DNA of 64,000 bases. It comes from Falciphora oryzae. Taxonomy: Eukaryota > Ascomycota > Sordariomycetes > Magnaporthales > Magnaporthaceae. The stretch lies in assembly GCA_000733355.1 (NCBI GenBank), contig JNVV01000002.1, positions 2,672,751 through 2,736,750 on the forward strand, read 5' to 3'. The notes below the pieces were generated by a model. It saw nothing but the letters and a program-made list of their open reading frames with translations, had not been told where the DNA came from and did no database searches. How positions within the stretch are numbered: position 1 is the stretch's first letter; each line of letters opens with the position of its first letter. The position numbers and the translations under genes were made by a program. Positions 56,002-64,000 of this stretch are shown piece by piece.

Positions 56002-57056
56002 GTGAAAACACACACTACGGAGATCACTCCTATTGGAACCGTAGGGGGCGAAGGCCGTTGGCTTTTGGCCCTTTCGTGGTCGGTAACGGGTGTTGCCGCC
56101 GTTTGTTTCTTCCTCCGTCTTTATACCCGCCTCGTGGTCGTCAAATCTTACGGCTGGGCGACACCATCTACAATGGATCTTTTGTAAGATTTCCCAGACC
56201 CAAAGGCAAGGCATGGGTTGGCCCCGGCTGAGGAACCGTTGGAGCTAACCCGAATTTCTCTCTATCCACGCAGGCCCTGCTCCTCGCCTGCATGATAATG
56301 GTGCACATATCGGCATTGTACGGCCTCGGACAAAATCAGCAAGCAATATGGGACGACAGCCCCGACCGGCTGACCAAGGCGCTCCCGTACCTCATAATCG
56401 GGCAGATATTCGGCGTCTCGACCATGGGCGTCGCCAAGGTGTCTCTCGGGCTCTTCCTGCTGCGCCTGGTCACGGTCCGGTGGCACCGCGTCGCCATCTG
56501 GACCGCCATCGGGATCCTCTTCCTCGTCACGGGCGTCACGCCCTTCGCCTTCGCCTTCCAGCGCGCCCCTCCCGCCTACCTGTGGGACAAGACGATCGGG
56601 GGCGGACACTGCCCGGTCCCCATCACGCCGTTCGTGGTGCTGCTGGGCGCGACCTGCGTCGTGGCCGACGTCTTCTTCGCCGTCTTCCCCTGGGTCCCCG
56701 TCTGCACCGCCATCCCAGTGTGCCTGCCGCTGTGGAAGCACCTGTTCGGCAGCGCCACTCCGTGGAAGAAGGGGCCGTCGGCCGGCTTCAAGAAGATCGG
56801 CGGCAGCGGCGGCGGCGGGCCCAAGTTTGCGCTGTGCACGTTTGGCGGGAGCCCGATGGCGGGGTCTAAGCTGTCAAAGGGGTCCAAGGGATCAGGAGGG
56901 CGATCCCGTGACAGAGAGGTGGAGGTCGATGCCGACAGCGAGAGAGGCCTGCAGGGTGAGCCCAGGCCTGGAACGGACGGGCTTGGTGATTCGTTGTCGG
57001 TCCTTGAGAGGCAACCTACGGATCTTGAGGACGGCACGCCGAGCAAGAAGCCTTGA
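56002..57056 (+). pseudogene. Fungal rhodopsin-domain (SAT4-like) membrane protein, frameshifted and shortened
   Basis: Coding blocks 56002-56183 and 56274-57056, joined by an intron GTAAGA...CGCAG. The first helix region (RWLLALSWSVTGVAAVCFF, then LRLYTRLVVVKSYGW) is in one frame; directly after GW the family's DDT motif continues (DTIYNGSF, then ALLLACMIMVHISALYGLG) only in another frame, consistent with one lost base near 56158. No in-frame ATG precedes the domain; the nearest codon is GTG at 56002. Helices 3-5 are clear (LPYLIIGQIFGVSTMGVAKV, IWTAIGILFLVTGVTPFAF, LLGATCVVADVFFAVFPW), but helix 6 and most of helix 7 are missing: FPWVPVCTAIP passes straight into the charged tail. Intact relatives have seven helices. 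Confidence 0.7.
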
Positions 57057-57514
57057 AGGAGACCTAGAGGCAGCTTAAGAACTGCAAGAGCCGTAACTGT
57101 ATATACCTATACATATGCCAGCCGACAACCAAGGCAGTACCATAGGATAGTATCAATTAAGCGCGGTGGAGCTCGGGGGCTGATTTGTGTTGCAAAGTCC
57201 AATGGTCCATCAATGCTAGGGTTCCAACCAAGACCGCAAATCTAGGGCATGTTGCAATGAGTTCATAGGCCTGGTGCTGGCTTTATCAGATTTAAGCTCA
57301 AACGCCTCAGCCCTGGCCGGTGAAATGTGGCGGGGTCCAGGGATGACCCAGGGGTAAGCGACCCCATTTACAACGTGCTGTTCCCGCCGAGTGACGTGGT
57401 GAAGATCGCGAACGCGGGCACCTCTTGATTCCCCAGATAAACCGCAACGCAGACTATTCCATCGATTTCCACGAGCATACTAACGGTAAAGACTCGAAGA
57501 ATAAAGTGGCCACC
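57057..57514. other. Intergenic before the deaminase-like remnant
   Basis: Short flank; no gene. The frame of the next gene is open from about 57425 but the first good ATG (CACCATGAAG) is at 57515. Confidence 0.5.
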
Positions 57515-58569
57515 ATGAAGTCCGACAATTATCTCAGCATCTGCCTCGAACAGGCGCCCATGTCCCCTCTCCGCTTCTGCCACGGGGCCGTCGTCGCCAA
57601 GGGCGGCAAGGTCGCCGGAAAGGGGTCCAACGACTTCCGCCCCGGCGGCTATGACGGCCGCGCTCTCGAGACCAGCGTCCACTCAAGTAAGAAGAAGAAC
57701 AAGCACAAGAAGTCCGGTGGCGGAGGAGGAAGCATCTCGCCCGACACCAGCGTCACGCCGCTCAGTATGCACTCGGAGATGATGGCCATCAATTCGGCAC
57801 TTGCCGCGTACAGCAGGGCGGTCTCAGCGACCGTGTCGCATATCAAACCAGGCGGCTCCAAGCTATCGGGCCACTCGAAATGAAGGCAGCAGCTCCACGA
57901 GGACGCCTTCGCCTTTCATGTTGAACGCGTCGCCGCTAGTGCAGAGGGAACTTAGTACCGTCCTGGAACGGGCACGATCGGCCTCGATATCGCAGGCTCA
58001 GGGCTGGAACGGTGTCACTCTTTCCGCGGGACCTGCGGCCGAGCAGAGGTCCAGTCGGTTGAGAGACCGGATGAAGCATCCAAGGCTGGTTGGCGCAGGT
58101 CTCTATGTGGTGCGGCGCCCCTTCCGCTTCGGTGGCATGTCGTGGCGGAGCGCAGAACCTGCCGATAGCCACGTGCCGCTCGCGTGCCAGCCTGGAAGGG
58201 GCGCATGCGAAAGCGACTGGGTCGCTGCACGGCGAACTACGGTGGGAGGAGGGACGGCCGCAGAAGCCGGCGACCATGGAAGGACCTACCGTCTTCCCAC
58301 AGGTGCAGCACCAGAAGCAGCAGCGCCCGTGCAGGGCTACCGAATCCCGGCCGTGCTACCGCTGCGTATCGTATATGCACTCGGCCGGCATCAGACGCGT
58401 GTTCTGGACGACCTCTGAGGGGCATTGGGAAGGCGCCAAGGTGCGAGATCTGGTGGATGCTTTTGACCGTGGCGCAGGCGGTGAGTTTGGCGGCGATCTC
58501 GAGGCCGTCTACGCGACAAAGCACGAGGCGCGGATGCTCAAGGGGCTGCGGGCACGCATCGCTTTGTGA
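57515..58569 (+). pseudogene. CMP/dCMP-deaminase-like gene broken by stops and frameshifts
   Basis: Begins cleanly at ATG 57515 with YLSICLEQAPMSPLRFCHGA and SMHSEMMAINSAL (His-x-Glu zinc motif). The frame hits TGA at 57881-57883 and TAG at 57953-57955. Recognisable sequence continues in a second frame (about 57955-58115, RLRDRMKHPRLVGAGLYVVR) and then in a third (about 58115-58569), which holds the second zinc motif RPCYRCVSYMHSAGIRRVFW and KVRDLVDAFD. A functional enzyme would need both zinc motifs in one chain. Intron removal could not reconcile the frames by eye: a plausible acceptor at 58293-58302 has no matching donor that keeps the middle region. The substrate of intact relatives in filamentous fungi is not established. 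Confidence 0.65.
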
Positions 58570-59405
58570 GTGGTGTCTGGGCGGGCAGGTGGGCGTCCAG
58601 ACTCGATCACAAGCTGATGGCACTCGCTTCTTCTTCTGTTCTTTTTTTCTTGCTCCTAACCGTCTTTCGCAATTTCTGCCACTTTTCTATCTACCTCCGT
58701 CATGAATTGCTTTTGCTGTGACAAAGGCCTTTCTTTTTGACCTATACAAGTTCCAAACAGTTTGTTCATTGGGTGAACAGAAGCAGTTGAGCTGAGGTGC
58801 AAGCTTCGTGGCTCCTGTGCCAAGGAAGCTAAGTTTGGATCCCGAACGACGTCACCAAATGGCACCTCCCGCCAGGTGGAGCTAGCGCACCCGCGACTCC
58901 AACCCATCAACGGCTAGAGCTGAAACTGCCTCCGGCTGGTCGGCAAGTAGTAACTGCAAGCGGACTACGGCATAATTGGGTGTGTCCGGGGACAGCCAAT
59001 GGGCAGGCGGCCTGGAGAGGCGCGGCTGCGTGACACGACGTTTCGATGATGGCACAACCGTGGAGAGCTCCTTCCAACCGTTGTTGCGCCCGGAGTAGAC
59101 GGTCGGGCAGGTCCTTCCTCAGTCGTGACGTCAACTCAACTACAGGGCGGGTCTGAGAACTCGAGTGCGCCATACAAAAGGAGGGCAGATTCCTCTCGAC
59201 ACCTTTTGCAAAACAACATCTCCAACTCTTCAAACCAGTCATAGCCAAACAATATTCCACCACATCCATCTTGTGGCCCTCGGGGACTTATCTTCTTGGG
59301 TCTGGTGCCCCCCAGCTTAGCAACTAGCAGCTGTTACAATCCATTTCGTATCCCGACTTGACTTACGCTTTCACACCTCTCTCAGCTCACCACCACTCAG
59401 TCATC
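58570..59405. other. Intergenic before the lipid phosphatase
   Basis: No gene supported. It ends in a C/T-rich leader typical of well-expressed fungal genes. Confidence 0.5.
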
Positions 59406-60702
59406 ATGTCTCTGCCAGGCCGCGGCCTGTTCGGTCGTCGTCGCCATCCAGCAGAGGCCTACAGCATGGCCAAGCGCCCCCGGTTCGGCCTGTGGCTGAA
59501 GCACACCTGGCTCGATATTCTCACCATGGCCATCCTAGGCGCTCTCGGCCTTGGGGTACGTTCTTCTCCCCCTCTTTGGTCCTTGATCAGTATCACTGCC
59601 ACCTTCTGCACGGCGCCTTTTCCGCTCTGGCCTCCCAAGGCCAACCAGTGATTTCTTTGCCACTAACGCTAGCCTGGCTGCTTCTCAGATCTACATGCTG
59701 CGTCCGGTACCCAATCGGTCCTTCGCCGTGGCTTACCCCAACGGCGAGGTTGTTTACCCCCAGTTCGCCTACCCGCTCCGCAAGGAAGTCGTCCCCATCT
59801 GGCTGGCCGCCGTGCTGGCCTCGCTCGTCCCTATCCTGTTCTTCGCCCTGATGCAGATCCGTGTCCGCTCCTTCTGGGACTTCAACAACGCTGTCCTTGG
59901 TCTCCTTTACTCCCTCATCACGGCTGCCGTCTTCCAGGTCTTCGTCAAGTGGCTCATCGGCGGTCTGCGCCCTCACTTCCTGGACGTCTGCCAGCCGGAC
60001 CCGGCGCTCTTGCAGCCGGGTAACGGCTTCCGGAGCCTCTACTACACACGCGAGATTTGCACCGGTGACGAGAAGCAGATCAACGACGCCCTAGAGTCTT
60101 TCCCTTCTGGTCACACCACCGCAGCATTTGCCGGCTTCGTCTTTCTCTACCTGTATCTCAACGCCAAGCTCAAGGTCTTCTCCAACTACCACCCCTCTCT
60201 GTGGAAGCTGGCGCTGATCTACGCCCCCATCCTCGGTGCCGTCCTCATCGGTGGCGCGCTCACCATCGACGAGTTCCACAATTGGTACGACATCTTCGCT
60301 GGCGCCGCTATCGGTACCACCTTCGCCTTTAGCGCCTACCGCATGACATACGCCGCCGTCTGGGACTGGCGTTACAACCACATCCCCCTCAGCCGCGTCG
60401 CGCCTTACGACTACGGCGTCGGTGGCATCGGTTCCGCAGAGCTCCCCACCTATGCCGTCGCCACTCGCAAGGCCAACTGGGGCAAGCCTGACGGCGCTCT
60501 CGGCAGCAAGGAGGCTAGAAACAGTCTTGGAAGCCACTCCCCTTCCGCTGGCGCGCCTCCTGTCGCTCCCCACGGAAGCCCTGTCGCCAGCCATGGAGCC
60601 GCGCCTCCCTCTCACCCTCCCATCGGATCCACGGGTGGAGCGTTCATGCAGCCTAGAAGGCCTGTCGGAGCTCCTGCCAGAGATGCGGACAATATGGTCT
60701 GA
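59406..60702 (+). CDS. PAP2-family lipid phosphate phosphatase (Dpp1/Lpp1-like)
   Basis: Two exons (59406-59555, 59689-60702), 387 residues; donor GTACGT, branch CTAAC, acceptor CTTCTCAG, phase 0. It dephosphorylates phosphatidate, diacylglycerol pyrophosphate and similar lipids in membranes. Six hydrophobic helices are visible, starting with WLDILTMAILGALGLGIYML. Catalytic motifs: KWLIGGLRP (C1), FPSGHTTAAF (C2, catalytic His) and EFHNWYDIFAG (C3, second His and Asp). The Ser-Arg usually opening C3 reads Thr-Ile-Asp here. The C-terminal ~75 residues are Pro/Ser/His-rich and cytosolic. No sign of damage, in contrast to the genes to its left. Confidence 0.92.
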
Positions 60703-61261
60703 GGGCTGGGCTGTGAAGGGAAAGTCGAGACCATCTGGGGTCAAGTTCGGCGCTGAATTAATTGATTGGTCCAAGCCCTTGAGGGTTATGTGTTATTCAA
60801 CCCAACATCATCACCACGTTTTCCATCGTTGCTTTTTGAAGTATTAATACCCAAGGACCCGATGCCCTAGCTTTGGTTGCGGACGGTATCGGGTTGGTCG
60901 GATATTTTCAATTGAAATGGGCATGACAAGTGCCTAGGTTACCTTCTACTTTGCTCTTCGTGACTGCCTAGGACCTATGCTCGGGGCTGATTAAGCCCAT
61001 CACAAACACGGGAGAGTGCGACGACCCGGGGGGTAATCGAGTTGGAATGAAGACGGAAAGCAAAGTCTATTGTGTAAACTCCCGTCCCTTCTCTCTGAGG
61101 AAAAATTGGAGTCTGTTATACACAGGATCTGGTGACTGTTGTCTAATCCTTCGTCACCCCATAAAGTGACCACGCAAAGGATGTGAAGACTCAAGGCCTA
61201 TAAATACAGTTGGAATTATTTCCAACATTGCCACGTTCTTCTGAGCGTGTCATATCCCCCT
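60703..61261. other. Convergent intergenic, lipid phosphatase / RPN2
   Basis: 3' flanks of two convergent genes; no gene seen. Confidence 0.5.
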
Positions 61262-64000
61262 TCACAGCTCCTCCTCCTCCTCGTTGTCGGTGAAGTACTC
61301 GAAGTCCGTTGGAACAGGAGCCTCCTCGCCCGACTCGTCGTCCTCGTCGACGGCAGTGAGGACACCCGCGGCAGCAGCGGCACCGCTGCGCTCGTCAGAT
61401 GCCCCACTCACGCCAAGCCCCTGGCCGCTCAGAAGCTGGCGCAGAAGCTCCTCGCGCTCACTGCCACCGGACCGAGCGCCGCCAGCACCCAGAGCCTCGC
61501 GCCAGTTGTCGTCAGCACCGGCACCGGCACCGGCAGAGATGCGCTGCGCGGCCTGGAAGAGCGCCTGGTGCTGTTCGCTAAGCCCACCCAGACGCCCGCC
61601 GTCCCTAGCCGACGATCCCGTCTGTGCTCCAGCAACAGGGGCCTTCTCGATCGTCACCTTCTTGAGCTTCTCCTCGATCAGCGACTTGGGCTCATCGGGT
61701 TGGGTATCGTGGAGGAGGAGAGGTCCACCGGTAGGCTGTTTTGATTGTTAGCATTGGCATGGGCATAGTAAGAGAGCGATTGGCAGTCCAAAGGATGGAG
61801 GAAAAAAAAAAGCAAACCTTCTTTGCCGGCTTGTAGCGCCCAGCCGGGAAGCTGATGTATTTGAGCTGACCGGGAAGAACACGCGACATGTTCTCGATTT
61901 CGTACCCAACCTTCTCCTTCTCCGCCTTCTTCTTGGTCTCAGGGGGCACCGAAGCCTCCTTATCGGCCGACTCCCCATCCTTCTTCTCCTTGGAATCCTC
62001 AGCCTTCGCCTTTTTGTCATCGTCCACATCCATCTTGTCGGCGCCATCGTTCGCACCAAGCTTAGGCAGGGCGGGAGTGGCGGAATCGATGTCCATACTC
62101 TCGCGCCGCTGCGCGCTCGCCTTCTTTTGTGCCCGGCGTTTGGCCTGGGCGGTGGTGGAGAGGACGGCAGTCGCGACGAGAGCAGGTCCCTCCTCGGCCT
62201 TGACCTCCTGCTCCGGAGGGTAGTCGAACAAGCTAGGACGAGCGGCGCAGTAGAACTTGAAGTTGGGGATCTCGAGGTCGTGATCGAGACCAATGATAGA
62301 CGTGGGGCTGAAGCTGAGTGACAGGAAGTGGGTGAAGGGGAACCAGTACCAGTATTGCGTGAAGATGGCCATGCCGACAATTCCAGCCATGTTGAGGTTG
62401 CCGGTCTGCGTCTGCAGGCCGATGGTGCAGTTGCGCCCACCGGCGTCGATGATTCCAAGAGCGAGGGCAGCACCAAACTTTGTCATGGCGTCCTCATGCC
62501 GGTCGCCCACTACCTTCTTAAGCGTCTTGCGGATCGAGGCAACCTTGGGGTTCATGGCCTCGTTTTGCTGCACCATGATCATGGCCAAGGCGATAAGGGC
62601 GCCCTGGCGCACAAAGTCGGTCGGGTCCTTCATCATGGGCTCGAGAAGGTCGATGGCCTCGTCAAGACCGGTGCCAGCGCACGAAATACCCAGAGCCATG
62701 GCCGAGCCGTAACGAACGTGGGGGTTGTACGATTCGGACAGGAGCTCGACCATGCGAGGAACGCTCCCGGGCTTGCGGAAGAGGATGAATCCTAAGCTCA
62801 TCACAGCGATGCGCCGCACGTCGTCGTTGACGTCGCTGACTGCCGTGTGCAGCAGCTTGCGAATGGCCTTGTTGCTTCCGGTGCCGCAGTAAGCCATGGC
62901 GATGGTCAGGATGCCACCGTACCTCAGAGTCGGGTCCGGGTCGCCGAGGAGACCTTCAATCATGACATCCGCACCCTCCTGGCGGCCAAACATGATGAGC
63001 GCCATGCCGAGCGCGCAGCCACGAACGATCTTCTCGTGGGTAGTGTCATGGGCGTACGAGAACATGACCTTGAGCGCGTTAGTGTTCCCGGTGCCCAGCA
63101 TGATCAGGCCCATGGCCAGACCGACAGCCTCGCCGTTGAGCGCAGAGTCGGCCCAAAGAACGTTCTTGAGGTCATCAAAGATATCCTCGTCACCAGTAGC
63201 CATGCCGGCGATTCCGAGACCTAGCGCACCACCGTGCCGGATAACCTCGTCCTCGGTCGACGTGAATATGGTCTTCAGGTAGTCCAAGGCACCAGCGCCA
63301 TGGTTAGCGTGGATGAGGCCGTAGGCGTACAGAGCACCACCCTGGCTAAAGATGGAGCCGCTGCTGATGCCACCTTGCTTAGGCAGGTATGGCTCGAGGA
63401 GCTTGCGCGACTGCGACAGGTTACCGCGGTGGATGACACCGAGGGCAGCAGTAGCAGTGAACTTGGACCAGTTGACGGCCTTTCCAAGCCACTCCAGGTT
63501 ATCCCGGAAGAACTTATCGTGGGTAGTACCAGCGTTCATGAAGGCGTTACAGAACGTGACGGCGGTGTGGAAAATCGAGTTCCTACCCTCTAGGCTCTCG
63601 CGCACCTTGTTGAGGATGCTCAGGTCGGTGTGGTTGTTCCGGTAGAGGAACTCAAGGTCCAGCTTGATAGCCTTGCTGCCATCCAGAATCGACCGGATGT
63701 TCTTGAAGACCTTGGCATCCTCTTCAGACACCTCCTCTTCCTCATCACCTTGCGACTCCTCATTGGCCGAGGACTCGGCATTCTTCAACAGAGAATCCCC
63801 CTCAGTTGCCTCGGCTTCTTCGGCTGCAGGCTCGGGCTTCTTGGGCGGCTCCCCAGATGGCAGGGACTTGATGACCTTGCCCAAAAATTCCTGAGTGCCA
63901 TTGTCGTAGAGGTCGAAGGCTATTTGGTAGGCGTTCGCAACTGAGTTAACGTCTCCGTTGCTGACAAGTGTGCGCAGCATCGTGGAGGCCTCCTCGTCCG
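61262..64000 (-). CDS. RPN2: 26S proteasome regulatory subunit Rpn2 (partial, 5' end outside window)
   Basis: Minus-strand exons 64000-61818 and 61735-61262; the intron has donor GTTTGC and acceptor AACAG, phase 0. The N-terminal part of the protein lies beyond the right edge; about 885 residues are here. Rpn2 is the large toroidal scaffold of the 19S base that binds Rpn10/Rpn13 and ubiquitin receptors. Seen: an acidic insert (EESQGDEEEEVSEED), then proteasome/cyclosome repeats such as GALYAYGLIHANHG, GGALGLGIAGMATGDEDIF, GEAVGLAMGLIMLGTGN and RYGSAMALGISCAGTGL, a Lys/Glu-rich segment, VLPGQLKYISFP, and an acidic C-terminus ending DNEEEEEL. The C-terminal tail is the Rpn13-binding region in yeast and human. 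No damage seen. Confidence 0.95.

Noticed and set aside
61284..63944. Plus-strand frames of 100-165 codons over RPN2
   Set aside because: Antisense shadows of the proteasome subunit gene; no motifs.

Overview
The window is nuclear DNA of a filamentous ascomycete, most likely a Sordariomycete. Genes are interrupted by short GT-AG introns with CTRAC-like branch points. Coding DNA is GC-rich. The gene families are typical of Pezizomycotina: Ppo oxygenase, LaeA-like methyltransferase, 2EXR, DUF3425 bZIP, fungal rhodopsin-domain protein and a Pot2/Fot-type pogo transposon. I cannot name the species.

Layout, left to right. (1) 0-6.2 kb: tRNA-Gly, histone acetyltransferase Rtt109 diverging from mitochondrial ribosomal protein mL57, and a 2EXR-domain gene. 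(2) 6.2-17.3 kb: a 58-base poly(A) run, a large fatty-acid dioxygenase/P450 fusion (Ppo family), a periplasmic-binding-protein-like gene and a UDP-glycosyltransferase, all on the minus strand. (3) 18.4-25.4 kb: an apparently intact Pot2-like transposon inserted 15 bases before the start codon of a secreted cyanovirin-N-type protein, then an unidentified gene and an OTT_1508-like deaminase gene. (4) 25.6-41.5 kb: mostly conserved genes, namely a bZIP factor, SRP54, a small secreted protein, an MFS transporter, the divergent vitamin B6 pair PDX1/PDX2, and a secreted subtilisin-like protease. (5) 42-49.6 kb: a four-cysteine small secreted protein, an 11-exon LaeA-like methyltransferase and a secreted SMP-30-type lactonohydrolase. 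(6) 50.3-58.6 kb: four consecutive damaged genes (two P450s, a rhodopsin-domain membrane protein and a deaminase-like gene) with frameshifts, stops or lost active-site residues, and a second tRNA-Gly identical to the first. (7) 59.4-64 kb: an intact lipid phosphate phosphatase and the proteasome subunit Rpn2, which runs off the right edge.

The functional links I can support are PDX1 with PDX2 (the two subunits of one PLP synthase, head to head), the transposase with its terminal repeats, and the transposon's likely effect on the cyanovirin-type gene. The damaged block could be the remains of an accessory or secondary-metabolism segment; that is inference. I saw no CRISPR array, plasmid origin, rRNA gene or clearly novel multi-gene system. 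Exon borders were placed by eye from splice consensus, reading-frame continuity and family resemblance. No alignment or transcript data were available.
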